The notes beneath the pieces were generated by a model. That model searched no databases and was not told where the DNA came from. It saw only the letters and a list, made by a program, of their open reading frames with translations. From Pterobdella sp. o SKG-2022 (lineage: Eukaryota > Annelida > Clitellata > Hirudinida > Piscicolidae): a stretch of 64,000 nucleotides of DNA. Both the position numbers and the translations under genes were made by a program. Position 1 is the stretch's first letter. Every line of letters starts with the position of its first letter. The DNA is taken from contig OZ038320.1 in assembly GCA_964035795.1 (NCBI GenBank), positions 24,368,118-24,432,117 of the forward strand, in the 5' to 3' direction. Of the stretch, positions 35,777 to 64,000 are shown piece by piece.

Positions 35777-38700
35777 ATGGAAGGTACAAAACCAACTTGG
35801 GAGGTATTGGGACATGAATTTGTTAAAGCTTATTATACTACTTTTGAAACAAATAGAGAACAACTACTTTCGTTTTACTCAGTGAGTAACATTTTATTAT
35901 TGCTTCATGCTCGCTTTCTGAGATATGTCTAAATAATTATCTTTGGAATTATTTTTATTCTTATTTTTTCTCATTTTATGCAATCAAATTAATATCCAAA
36001 CCAGCCTGATGCCATGTTCACCTTTGAGGAACACAAAGCACAGGGAAGAGATGGTATCAAAACTATCCTTACAGTAAGCATCTAGTTAATACTTTATAAA
36101 CGCATAATTTTATAATAAGAATATAACAAGGCTTAAAATAAGAAATGTTTTTAAGCCAATATTCAATAATTATTGAATGTAATAAAGCAACAAGCATCAT
36201 TATTGCTGTATAAGAATGAATCTTTTTTCTTTAAAGAAGTCATCGATTTCTTCACAAAATTATAGTTTCATATCACTTTTTTCAATTACAATAACCATCA
36301 AATAACTTTTTTTCCGCTAAAATCTCCAATCTCAAAATTTAAATACTCTCACAAATTTATCTTTTTTTATTAAACACTCTTCCCATGTCAAACTTCATTG
36401 TCTCATAGTTTCAACAAAATTTTCATTTTATTTAAATCTGCTTTTCAATTTTTGTCTTTACTCAAGCTGATAACCACATCTTTTTGAGCACTTTTCTGCC
36501 TTTTTTTGACAAGTCTTATCATTTATGTTTTTAAGCCATAACTCATAACGAGTCTGATGCATGCACTGTAAGCTTTTTTTTATGAAATTTCATTTGAATA
36601 TTTCTCACATCTTTGAAAACAACCTCATGAGTTTTCTGGTTCAGATCTACCTTTTTTTGTAGAAGTCATTTGACAATTTTTTTACATCGATTTATGGAAG
36701 CATTTTAGTAAATTTATTGAGCAAAGTAAATAGTTATAGTCTTCCATAAGTTTAGTCTTATCATAAAATATTAGGGATAAAGAGAGTCATTTCAATTTAT
36801 TTGCTACTATTTCAACATTCCTCAGACTTGAATATCTGCTAAAATAAACATCAATTAAACTATTCATACAAGCTGTAAAATTTTTCATTCATCTTGCCGG
36901 TCGACAATACACCTCATGCAATCAAACATCAAAGCAGGAGTTTCCAAGGGGGTGTCCTATCACCTACACTATTCAACATATACCTTTCAGACATACCATT
37001 CCTCAAAATCTACTCACTTAACCTCATAAACCTACGCAGATGACATCACCATAACATCATCCCACTCCAACACCTTCACAGCCATCCAAAACCTTTTTTC
37101 ATATCTTAACAAGATACACACATGGGCTCACAATAACAACCTAAAAATGAACCCTACCAAAACCACATCAACTCTCATGACCCCTGACCCTTCAGAATAT
37201 AACAAACCACTGAACATCCATATCAACAACACTCCTATTCCCACCACCCCCAACCCTACCATCCTTGGCTTACCTTTTGACCCCAAACTAAAATTCTTCA
37301 CCCACACAGACAACACCATCACAAAAGCAAAAAAAAAACTCAATTTCTTAAAACTCTTCACTTCAACACACCTAACCCTTCTTCTCCATTTCACCCTATC
37401 ATTGGCGTTTTCAAAAACTAAGCCAAGTCCACAACAAAGGTTTTTCACCCTACCTTTCAATTCTGATCTCAGCCTTCCCATTCCTCTACTACCATCAATT
37501 TCAAAATTTCACACTTGTTTCATACGATCTTCATTTAGAAATGCCCAATCACAGTAAGACTCATTTGTGCTTATTCAAGCAACACAAATTTTAAGCATTC
37601 ATCTTTCTGCTCTTCTCATAATAACCACCCAGTATGCCAGATGTACGCCACTAAAATAATGGAGCTCATAACCAAATTTCTCTAGTTTCATCAAATTACC
37701 TTACAATATTCTTAAAGGAAAAGTTAAGGTTTGGGTCGATTCGCCATGTTGTAACGAAGCTGGATTGCCAACCAACATCTGACAATGGCATCATTGTTCT
37801 CGTCACTGGCAGACTCAAGGTTTCAGGCTTGCTTTTTATATTAAAACTAGTTTTTAATTTAGTAATTGAAGTTTTATTTGCCAAATATTCAATGAATATT
37901 AATTTTAAATATAGATACAGTTAATGAAATTTACCTATACTCAACAATGTAATATGGTATTTATAAAGCGCTTTTCCTTATAGATTAAAGCGCTTGCTAC
38001 AAATTTAATGTAGCGAAAACCCTGTGAAACAGGTGCTAATTGTCGGCCCACGCGGGATCGAACCCGGTAATTTTAGATAGTTAGTCTAATGCTCTACCGC
38101 TAAGCTATACAGGCCGATGGAGCATAGTTTTTGTGAATAAATAGTGGACTATAAATGAATTTTTCTTAGTGAATGTAAAGAATAATTCATTCAAATTAAA
38201 CTATAAAAGTTTAAACAAAATTATAGAAATTAATAAAAAATAAAATTTCATCATAATGGATAAAGACAAAAAGGGATATTAGTTCTTGAAAAGGCTTGAT
38301 CTAGAAGCTTTGAGTCTGTGAAGTCTCTAAAAACTAATCATGGTGGACTAGTTTTTTTGGGAAAACCAAAAATAAATGCAAGAGTGATTGATGTTCCTCT
38401 GAAAGCTAGCACTTTTGAATTTATGTGTGTGAGAGTAAGCTCCAAATTGAAATTCTTTATAGGCTTGGTTGTTTACAGAACTGGATATGCTTCTTGTGAT
38501 TTTTTTGCAGCGTTCGAAGAGATCATGAATATAATGTCATCTTATAATGAAGAAGTGTTAGTCTTAGGGGATTTCAATTTTCATCTGAAGTGTATTGCAG
38601 ATAAGGATGCAGAAAATTTTAAGAATATCCTCCACATGCATGATTTCAAGTCTTGTGTAGCAGAACCAACTCATGGACAGGGTGGCTGGTTGAATGTAGT

Positions 38701-41286
38701 GGCCACTAGGGCTGGATTCAAAGTTGATTGTTTTGATGTTTCCTTCTCAGATCATAAGGTCTTGATGTGGAAGAGTCAACTGAAAGTACCTGCTTTAGTG
38801 TACAAAACATTCAAGGTGAGAAGGTGGAAAGATTTGGATGTTGAAAAGTTTCTTTCCAAGTTGCTGAACACTTTGGTATTTTCAACAGACTTGAGTTTAG
38901 ATTCTGCTGTGAGCAAGTATTTCTCAACTTTGAAGCGCATTTTAGATGAACTCATTCCTGAGAAAGTTGTAAGAATTCATCAGAGACCCTCTGATGTTTG
39001 GTTTGATGAGGAATGTAAGATTTCTAAATGCATAACAAGAAAGTTGGAGCGCAAGTACTTGAGGTCTCATTCAACAACTGATCGTGAGACATGGTTCAGG
39101 CAGAAGAATCTTTACAAATGTCTATGTAGGAAGAAGAGAAAGGAGTTTTGGGATCTAAAGCTATTTGAATGTAAAAACAAGTCAGTGACAACTTGGAAAT
39201 ACATAAATGAGGTTGCTGGTAAGGCAGGTAAAGGTAAAGGAATAGAAATTGGTAGTTTTAAGAAATACTTGGATGATAAAATTGGTGAGGTCAAAAGTGT
39301 AGACGGTGATCTATTTCAAATTGAGGTTTCATTCAGGACTTCTGTGTTAGACGAATTTTTTGAGGTGGATGAAAAGGAATTAGTAAAGATGATCAACAAC
39401 TTACCAAATAAACAGTGTGCTTTAGATCCGATCCCAACTTGGCTATTGAAACGAATAGCAAGCTTAATAGCACCTTTTTTAGTTAGCATCTTTAATTCCT
39501 CTTTCAAATCAGGAACTGTTTCTAAAGGTTTGAAGTTAGCCTGTGTGGCCCAATCTTAACCAATCTGAGCCATCCTCCTATAAACCAATTTCAAATGTCC
39601 TTGTTTTATCAAAAATACTGGAACGGTTGGTTTTAGAAAGGACACGTAGTTATTTGATTGAAAATGATCTTTTTCCGAGATTTCAGTCTGCCTATCGCCC
39701 TTTTCATTCAACAGAAACTGCTATCACAAAAATCCACATGGATATTTTAAAAGCAGCTGATGAAGGTAGGTTTAGTGTTTTGATATTGTTAGATCTTTCC
39801 TCAGCCTTTGATTTAGTTAATCATAATATTTTAATAAATAAGCTATATTCAAAATTCGGTTTTAAGGGTTTAGTTTTAGAATGGTATAAGAGCTATTTAA
39901 ATAATAGGTGTTATTATATTAATAATAATAGTGTTAGGAATAATTTATTTCATCTCCATACTGGAGTGCCACAAGGTTCTGTAATCGACCCGCTCTTATT
40001 TAATCTGTATTCTAGTGATCTAGAAACAATTGCACAAAGACATAACTTGAGTTTTCACCAATACGCAGATGACACACAATTGTATTCTGGTTGTGTTCCT
40101 GGTGAAACTGAGCAATTGCAGAACAGATTGCCTGACTGTGTCAATGAGATGGCAGCCTGGATGGAATCCAATAGTCTTAAACTCAATAGATCCAAAACTG
40201 AAGCTATATGGTTTTTCTCTTTGAGAAAGGTGAAAAAGTTACCAACCAAACAGATAAGGATACTGGATACTTTTATATCACTTTCAGAAAGTGTCAAGAG
40301 CCTGGGTGTTTTCATGGATAGAGACTTGAGCATGAACTCATATATAAGTAAGATGTTGCAAGCAGGCTTCTCAGCTCTCAGGCAGATAAGGTCCATTAAG
40401 AAGTGTCTTTCTTAAGATTCGTTGAAGACCCTTGCTGTTGCTTTGATCCTGAGCAGAATAGATTATTGCAACACATTGTTAGCTGGATTACCTGAAAAGC
40501 AGCTGTCTAGAGTCCAGTCTCTTATCAACACTACAGCCAGGTTAATTACAGGCACAAGGAAGCTTAACCATATAACTCCAGTTTTGAAAAAGTTGCATTG
40601 GGTCAAAGTTAGGGATAGGGTAGTTTATAAAATATTATTACTTATATTTAAATGTAGGCTAGGATATGGTCCAAAATACATATCGGAAAGACTCATACCT
40701 ATCTCTGAAATACCTGAAAGGCGAAAGCTTAGATCTTCGGACTAAACCAATTTATACGTCCCTAAGTCCAAAATGTCTAGTATTGGAAAGTGTAGGTTTG
40801 AGGTTGAAGGCCCAAGTTTGTGGAACGGCTTGCCGAAAGGCTTAAGAAGGGCTAGGAAAGTGAAGGACTTTGGAAAGAGGCTAAAAACTAGTTTTTTTTT
40901 AAAATATTAAGCTGTTATAACCTATTATTATAATAGAATATTTTACAAATATCAAGTGATCTTGAAACTCTCTGGGTTAAACATCACTATAATAAACCTC
41001 GTAAATTATTATTATTATTCCTAAAAATATTGAAACTAATACTTTTTTTTCAAGAAATTGTAAAGCTTTCTATAAGAAATAATTAAATCATCCACACTAT
41101 TCTGGACATCAGCGTCTATCTTTCAAAGAGGACATTATAATGTTAATTTTAAAACATTTAATGACCTCCATGCAGACTGATGACGACCAACCACATGCTT
41201 TCTCGCAGACCTTTTTCATCAAGCCATTGAATTCTTCTTACTTCATATACCATGACATCTTCAGATTATCTATTCATGATGCTTGA
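35777..41286 (+). CDS. NUTF2: Nuclear transport factor 2 (NTF2), 4 exons, 128 residues
   Basis: NTF2 carries RanGDP back into the nucleus through FxFG nucleoporins. Exons are 35777-35881, 36005-36073, 37718-37819 and 41176-41286, all in phase 0. Sequence landmarks are MEGTKPTWEVLGHEFVKAYY, GRDGIKTIL, KLDCQPTSDNGIIVLVTGRL and TDDDQPHAFSQTFFIKP, ending IFRLSIHDA. Length matches the usual 127 residues, and the acidic DDD before QPHAF corresponds to the Ran-binding region. Splice sites are TCA|GTGAGT, ACA|GTAAGC, AAG|GTTTCA and acceptors CCAG, AAAG, GCAG. Introns 2 and 3 are filled with transposons. The related NXT1 family fits less well, because the QPTSDNGI and HAFSQTF motifs are those of NTF2 itself. 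Confidence 0.96.
36897..37560 (+). mobile_element. Jockey/I-like LINE reverse transcriptase relic
   Basis: Plus-strand reading with one frameshift and stops gives a VSKGVSYHLHY stretch (a decayed GVPQGSVLSPTLFN), then TYADDITITSSHSNT with the YADD active site, and an open frame 37147-37557 containing MNPTKTTSTL (the LNP.KT motif) and ILGLPFDPKL. It belongs to a family distinct from the L2 copies. It sits in NTF2 intron 2 and is C-rich on the plus strand compared with its surroundings. Confidence 0.8.
37950..38119 (-). mobile_element. tRNA-derived SINE with conserved L2-type tail
   Basis: On the minus strand a tRNA-like head occupies 38119-38041 with box A (TAGCTTAGCGGT, 38107-38096), a perfect 5 bp anticodon stem (TTAGA/TCTAA), and box B (GGGTTCGATCCC, 38065-38054). 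The T-stem does not pair properly, so it is not a working tRNA. The body follows (GCACCTGTTTCACAGGG) and then a tail with AAGCGCTTTA and AAAGCGCTTTATAAATA. This tail resembles the 3' end shared by V-type SINEs and L2-type LINEs in many animals. It lies in NTF2 intron 3. Confidence 0.75.
38260..41020 (+). mobile_element. L2/CR1-type LINE with endonuclease and reverse transcriptase, disrupted
   Basis: The endonuclease part (open from 38318) shows LVLGDFNFH and SDHKVLMW. The reverse transcriptase shows SYKPISN, HSTETAITK, LLDLSSAFD, GVPQGSV and YADDTQLY, and the C-terminal SRIDYCNTLL and GPSLWNGLPK. A frameshift near 39541 and in-frame stops at 40413-40415 and 40743-40745 break it. It ends with (ATT)n. 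It is a different, older family than the copies at 25385 and 52512. It fills most of NTF2 intron 3. Confidence 0.92.
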
Positions 41287-42208
41287 GCTTTTAGTCATAC
41301 AGTTTAGATAAAAATGTATTGAGAAGGTTTTGCAGTGAGGTTGATTTAGATAGAATTTGGATTTGATGTTTTAAGTAACAAGCATTTTTTACGGGTTTAG
41401 TTTTGAATAAATATTATTTTCTTTAGTAGTTTGCAAAGCTTCAAGTATAATAATTTATTATAAAATATTTCATAATGGTAAATTTGATTAATTTTATCAG
41501 TAAGTGTATTTTATTAAAAAATGATATACTTAATCTAGATGAAATGAAATGTGATATGGTTTATGAATCCTTATCATTTTATTCAAAAATCATTATCTCA
41601 AAGGCAATTTTATACTTTGGTGTCATCGATTTTTATTCATTGATTTTGATCAGTTTTTGGTATTAAATAACGAGATGTTACATTTACTGTTCAATGCTTA
41701 CCAAAAGTGTCGCTGTTTCTGATCTTCAACAAAATTGCAAGTTTAATTTTATATCATTTCTCTTTATTTAAAAAGTTTTTAAAACAACATGTTAAATTTA
41801 TTGAAATTTACTGCTTCTGTGTATAAAGTTTCAACAAGTATACAATATTTTTGTCTTGTTGATCGGAACATCGCTAGCCCAGCTGATAGATGTTAAAAAA
41901 AGTTCGCGGATAAAGATAAACTACGAATTTTATGATCGATTTTGGATAAAATCGAATAGTTTTGCGTTTTGAAATGCTTTAAAAAACTTAATGTTGAATG
42001 GAAGTGATTTTCAAACGTTTTTTGCAGTTTTAATGAGTACTACTAAAAGTCCTTTGTTACGACGAACAAAAGAATTGACTTTTTGAGTCAAAATTTGTGT
42101 TCAATCGAAAGTTAAATTTATTTTTTTTTCAAACATATATTTTGAAATAATTTCATCAATAAAATGATTTTTCGATCAGAATATATCTTTACTGCGTAAC
42201 AACTAATC
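41287..42208. other. Spacer between NTF2 and the TP53INP-like gene
   Basis: It should contain the NTF2 3' UTR and the promoter and 5' UTR of the next gene, which is on the same strand. The ORF at 41475-41666 has no recognisable motif. Confidence 0.5.
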
Positions 42209-43948
42209 ATGGACAAATATTTTTCCAGGATGTTTTCAAATTTTTCTCATTATTTGGCAAGCTATTTCAATGATGGGAAAATCAAGGACGCTAATTCTGG
42301 AAATTCAGTCTCAACAATAAAAGCCCAGAGTGATTGCTCAAAGCTCAGTTGTGTAGAAGACTCATCTGATGATGATTTGGTTATGGTAACAAAACCTAGT
42401 AAGTTCAATACAGTATTTTTTAAATTTATAATTTCATTCCATAAAATCTTACTTAATTACCCACAATAAATAATTTTTATTTTTTTAGATGAGTACTGGG
42501 GAGATGATGAAAGTAACAATGAAGATGTAATTGAGGAAAAATATGAACAAATTTATAGAAATTCAAAAAAAAAAGCTGTTGATTTAGCTGAAAGTAATGT
42601 TTTAGAAGGATTTAAATGTGTTGACAACCCTAATCAAATAGAATATACTACTAATGGTTCTATGAAAAACACATCACCAATTAAAATAAACTTTTTTACT
42701 CTTACAAACATAACTTCGTCTCAAAAACGCAAGCACCCTTTAATGCAGGATGCTTCATCAGAAAATTCTGACTTTGAAAACTATAGAGGACCTTACATCA
42801 ACCTGCATCAAGAAATTTGGGGGGACCAGGAAATCTTGACAGATGCTTCTGACCAGCCTGAAGTACTTAGCTCCCCCTCTTTGGAAGAGAGTTGGCTGGT
42901 CACTCCAGCACCTTGTTTTGAGAAGTTAGAACCTGTAAATGTGGTGGAAGGATGTATGGAGGATCTGCTATTGAAAGGACCAACTGTGTCTATCTATCAA
43001 AAGTTTATTTGTGAGAAGGAGAGGAGATTAAGTGGAGATAAAGATCTTACTATCAGATCTTTGAAGGAAAATATTGAAAGTATCATTAAACAAAATGCTT
43101 TTAATGATGAAAATTTGTCAGTAAGTATGGATAAAAATGACTCATGTGTTAGTTGCTCTACTTTGATAATTGAAAATAAAGAAACAGATGAAAAGATTGC
43201 AAGTAAATTCAAGGACTTTGTTGACGTTTTCAATAACGAATTATATGGAATGCACCATGATGAAACAGAAGATCTTAACAAAACACCAACAGTCATAATG
43301 GATTTTTTTGATAAGAGTTTATCTTTTTTTAAAAAGTTTTATCTTAGTTTGAATGAAAAAAATCTTGAAAACGAGTTCTGTAGCGCCCTTTCAAACATAT
43401 ATCACTTTCTTTCAAGTAACAACATTGGTATGAACAAATATGTACAAGAAATGATTGAATTGAGGAAAGTTTTTGTCCAAAAAGATAAAACGATCTTAAG
43501 TTACATATACAACATGAACTGCAAAAACTTTTCACTTCTTATAAAGGCAGTGCTTCAAGGTGCTGATGAAGCTCTCATGAGTTCATTAGAAGATATATTG
43601 AAGTTCTCACTCTCTTTAAACTCTTTACTGGGCCTTGTTTTGATCGGGCCTGTATTAAATGCAGATAGTTCATTCGTTTTTGGGTCCAAGTTTGCAAGCC
43701 ACAGAGGCGACCAAACATTGATAATTTCAAACACGTTAAACCGTAATAACATGTTGCAAGCCTTTTTGAAAGGCAGGATTTCAAACGAGGAGTTAGCGGC
43801 GCTATTTAGGAAAGCAAAACCTCTCAAGAGACATTCTAAACGTGATGCTGCCGCTGTGTTCGGTTTCACAGAGCGCCAGTATGAAAAGAAAAGGTATCAA
43901 CATTACCACCATCCCTACCATTCTCGTCATCAGCAGCGGGCTTTCTAA
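42209..43948 (+). CDS. TP53INP: TP53INP/DOR-like autophagy and nuclear coactivator protein, 549 residues
   Basis: TP53INP1/2 (DOR) shuttle between nucleus and autophagosomes and also coactivate nuclear receptors. Two exons, 42209-42398 and 42489-43948, join in phase 1 across a 90 bp intron (A|GTAAGT, TTTAG). Residues about 140-185 hold the family core: LEESWLVTPAPCF, then a spacer and MEDLLLKGPTVSIYQKF, matching the vertebrate MEESWFITPPPCF and MENLLIEHPSMSVY. The basic C-terminus (RHSKRDAAAVFGFTERQYEKKRY) resembles the family tail. The N-terminal acidic DSSDDDLVMV stands where vertebrate proteins have the LC3-binding motif DEWILV, but the key aromatic residue is absent. About 290 residues between core and tail have no counterpart in vertebrates (proteins of 160-240 residues). 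Family assignment is from these motifs only. Confidence 0.8.
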
Positions 43949-46527
43949 TGTGGATGTCAGTCTAGTGAACTGTGTGAAGCTTATTATTTAATTCATTATG
44001 TTTTCGTTTAAGTTTTTGCTGTTTGTAGAAATTTCAATTAGAGTTTTGAAACTTAAATGTGTTTTTGGTGTACAATATTTTTCTTGCAACTCACGCAAAA
44101 CTTTCAGTTAAACTTTTAAATATTCTTCAAAATTGACTATTTCCATTAAAATGCAAGTTTTATACAATTCATAACAAAAAAACTTTGTTCCAGGTTTCAT
44201 TTTGGAAAGTTTATCTCTTCATTTTTAAACTCCTAAATTTGATACACTATTTATTTTATTCGAATCAAAATATGAAATATCTCTGATTTTAGAATTTTTG
44301 TGTGGATTCTTCTACACTAGCCTAAATTAACATTTAAAAATTAACTTTATAACCAATTGTACATAAAAATGAAACAAATACAGATGTATGTTTTGTACGA
44401 AACTGGATATATTCGTCAAGATTTCATTTAAGCATATAAGCAAGCTTCAAAGGATTTGAAAATATCCCGAAAGTTTAGTGAAAAGTGTTTGATCGTAACG
44501 GAATATTTGTGTCATTTCATTTATTAATTTGTTTTGCATCATTTGTAGTCTCTTTTTTTATTTACATCTATACAAATTGCTTTGAAAATTATGATACGTT
44601 TTCACTTTTAAAATATTTGTGCACATTTGTTCAGTTGTCAAATCATCAATAAATATCTAAAAAATTTTTTAAAATTCAAAAAGGCATTTTGAGACTGTCC
44701 GGATTTTTGAAGAGTACTGTAAAACGAAAGTTTATGTAAACCGTGCATAATCGATACAAAGTCAAACAGGAAATTTAAATATAAATTATGGAGAAGAAAT
44801 TATGACATGTCACCGAACCGAAGATCAGATGCATTATTACTACTATGGTAGAGATAACAAAGAATTGGGAACGAAAAGATGACCGTGGACTGACACACTT
44901 GGAAGGCAACATTAAAAAGAAAAAATAGAAAAAAGATTTTGAAAATTTATATAACGGGGTTATATGAACAACGATAGTTGATGAATTAGTAAGGATTTAT
45001 ATGGGAGTATTCAAGAAGTGAAAAACCAGGCCAGAAACAGAGTTGAAGGTTTTAGTAGAAGGATAAACGATGCATTTAGAAAAATAGTTGCATTAGTCCA
45101 TGCATAAAACATCAAGAAACAGACTAAAATTTTGTTGAAAGCATCATCAAGAAAAGAAGAGACCTGCATGACGCGACGATGTTGATTAAAGCAGGAAAAG
45201 GAAACAAATAAAGCTCGAGGTTTAAAAAAACCGAAACTGAGAAAAGCGAAAGAATGATGACTCTCAAAATAAAGTTTTGGACGTGCCTTTAAAAAGCACC
45301 AACTTTTATTCTAACGTTTAACGGTTAAACCAAATTGATCAGCTTAAATAAAACTCAAAAATAGAAATTTTTTTGAAACGATTATATACTAGAAAGATTG
45401 GACTTTGGTTCATTACAAATTTGTTTAAAAATGTTGAGGTAGAACTTGAATCTTTTTTATGTTCCACTTTGTGCTATCCTTTAGCAATTAAATACTAGTT
45501 AGCTTGACCCAGGACAACCGCGTATTTTTATATTCTCATTTAACCATCCACCATCAGTCTGATTATTGAAATAAAAGACTATCTGTGTTAGAAGAATAAT
45601 GTCTTCATATAAGATTCTTCCAGCACGTGTCTTACTGTTTTTATTTAAAATAATTAGTGAATGCTAATACCCATATTCCCTAACTGAAATCTATAGAACA
45701 AGAAACCACAACGGTTATTATTACATTTATTATAGAAAACTTCTTTTCAACAAGCCAAATACTGCTTTATTGGCATTCAAAAATCTTAGTCTTTAATACT
45801 AAATATATTAACAATGATTTTTTCTCGTTTTATTATTTCTTTAATTGCTCACTTTATCGAATCAGCATAATTTTGGAAAGTTTAGTTCAAAAATCTGTTT
45901 ACTTCAAACAACTACATACAACTAATTTGTGAAATATTTACCATCCACAAGCATTTAAGCAAAGTTAAAAAGCACAGAATGAAAAAACCATTGAATATTT
46001 TTAATGAAATTTTCATACATTATATTGGTTAACAAACAAAGACTATTTAAACATCTAGATCTAGATGAATATCTAACAGTGAAACAAAGTTCGTATTGTT
46101 TTGTACAATGACCATTCTGCATCCAGCTAACAAATGAAATAACAATAATAAGTACAATTATGCAAAAGATGTCAAATGAATCAATATTATTTGAGAATAT
46201 TATATTCTATAAAACTAAAATGTAAAATGAATTTGATCTTATGAGCAGAATGAGGAATTCGTTTGAAGAAAATTTCAAAAAAGATTTATTTATTCATCAA
46301 AAATAATAAACACAAGGTAATCTGAAACTGGTATTAATGGAAAATTTATTAAAATGAATTTTATAAGAAAAGACAGACCGTTCTGTCTAACTGATAAAGA
46401 TTTCAAAGGAATATTATTCATATAGTTATATGCATCTAAACGTTGTTTAATTAGTTTTTGTTCCAGACGATTTTTTCTCGTATTTTTCAGTTGTTGCTGT
46501 TTATTGTTTAGTTTGTATTTGACATAC
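43949..46527. other. Intergenic region between convergent genes
   Basis: The TP53INP-like gene (plus) and the DUF704x-like gene (minus) point towards each other here, so it should hold both 3' ends. The stretch 44760-45260 is purine-rich. The open frame 46290-46527 continues the last recognised exon past a possible donor and may be real C-terminal coding sequence or intron. Confidence 0.45.
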
Positions 46528-62823
<16,296 letters not shown>

Positions 62824-64000
62824 CTGTGTGTTGAGAGGTTTATGTTATGAAGGATCGTGTGACGTTATCATGCGATGATGGGAAGAAGGGTAATGTTTTA
62901 ACGCTTTATCGAGAGAAAATTTTTTTTTAAGCTTATATTATCAGTTGTCTCTAAATAATTTTTTAATAAACGAAAAAATGGTTATATGATTATATTTTTA
63001 GTATTAGAAAGTTAATTAGTAAAAATATAATTTGATTACGCTAAATACAACTTCACTTAACTTTTCATCAAGAACTTAAGCCAAATTTTGAATCCCAATA
63101 ACTTCATACATTAACTCATAAAATCAAAAAAACTAGTTGCAAATGAAGATCATAACAAAGGGTAATCGCTTATTAGTGCAAGTTAATGTAGCCAAGATCC
63201 ACTACAGCATAAAAGTATCTATGAGTTTTGAGAAGTTGCTTCATGACTGAAGAATCTGTGTAGCTTTTGATGTCATTAATTAGTTTCTGTTTATTTAAAT
63301 ACCTTTAGAGTGATTAATTATTAAAATCTGTCATGAAAAATATTTTTAGTTATTTTTGGTTTAAAATACAATAAATACCGAGATAGAATGGACTTTAATG
63401 AAAATATTGTTGAATTGATTTTGAAAAGGTTGAAAAAGTTTTAAGCTGTAAGTAAAATAAATGTAAACCTGAAGCTGATAATCCATCGGAACCTTCGATT
63501 CAACATACAAAGGACTCGAAATATGAGTTAATTTTGACAACGGAAAACATAACAATAATCAAGAAACTATGAAAACAATTTTGCTACAGTTACTAGTGAA
63601 TAAGAGCATATAAAAAAACAAAAAATCTTCAATAAATATCAACAAAAAATGCATAGAAAAACAAATTATTTCATGGTAAACATACAGAATAACAAATTGT
63701 GCAAAAGTTTCATATATAAAAAATTAAAATACATAAAAAACACGAAAAAACACAAAACATAATTCCAAACGTTCACGCACAGTCAAAAACACTTACACAA
63801 AATCCCAAACACACACATATTAACAAGCAAACAATCAGTCATTTATATCCTCATTTAATTGTCTGCAAGATCACCTCTGTTTTTAGTGACATCACGCATC
63901 TGTGAAACGTGTTTTTGCACGCACACTATAAGCTATTTACTAATACTCATTGTACTTTTTTGATTCCAAGTCATTTGTACTTCTCAAAAAACTCATGATT
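62824..64000. other. Upstream of exon 2 of the DUF704x-like gene
   Basis: The missing first exon with the start codon may lie here or beyond the right edge. No candidate ATG exon with a matching phase-1 donor stood out. The ORF at 63361-63555 shows no motif. Confidence 0.45.

Noticed and set aside
37128..37481. 117-codon minus-strand ORF
   Set aside because: It is the opposite strand of the Jockey-like reverse transcriptase relic.
38041..38115. Functional tRNA gene on the minus strand (anticodon would read AAC)
   Set aside because: The T-stem does not pair after box B and the head is followed by a SINE body and tail, so it is a SINE head.

Overview
The window is a 64 kb piece of an AT-rich animal nuclear genome. 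Its genes are split by GT..AG introns, it carries invertebrate-type retrotransposons (two L2/CR1 families, RTE, a Jockey-like relic), piggyBac DNA transposons and tRNA-derived SINEs, and its genes belong to animal families (ADAM, p160 coactivator, TP53INP, NTF2). I read it as an invertebrate, probably a bilaterian, but cannot name a phylum. Almost none of the real genes appear as long ORFs. They were found by joining short exons whose splice sites and reading phases agree.

Five genes are supported. (1) Minus strand, 11223 to 3526 and beyond the left edge: a p160/SRC-type nuclear receptor coactivator (NCOA/taiman). It has a long Asn/His/Tyr-rich N-terminus, an LXXLL box and a PAS-A domain, but no bHLH in the expected place. 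(2) Minus strand, 31904 to 20547: a complete ADAM metalloprotease, with signal peptide, prodomain, furin site, HExxHxxGxxHD zinc site, disintegrin, Cys-rich, EGF, membrane segment and Pro-rich tail. (3) Plus strand, 35777 to 41286: NTF2, 128 residues in 4 exons, with transposons in its introns. (4) Plus strand, 42209 to 43948: a TP53INP/DOR-like protein of 549 residues, much longer than the vertebrate proteins. (5) Minus strand, about 62823 to 46528: a 14-exon Cys-rich secreted or membrane protein that resembles the uncharacterised DUF7042-DUF7045 proteins. Its first exon is not found.

Mobile DNA sits mostly inside introns. The ADAM gene holds a 5'-truncated L2 and a decayed piggyBac transposase. 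NTF2 holds a Jockey-like relic, a SINE and a broken L2-type LINE. The DUF-like gene holds an RTE 3' end with a 616 bp (AAGT)n tail, and a complete nested insertion: a piggyBac-like element with TTAA sites and matching terminal repeats, itself hit by an L2 copy with a 12 bp target duplication. Long gene-free stretches (1-3525, 11320-20546, 31905-35776, 43949-46527) are AT-rich with no feature I can defend.

The genes do not form an operon. Two of them, the p160 coactivator and the TP53INP/DOR-like gene, belong to families that act with nuclear receptors in other animals, and both families have members on the same human chromosomes, so the linkage may be old.
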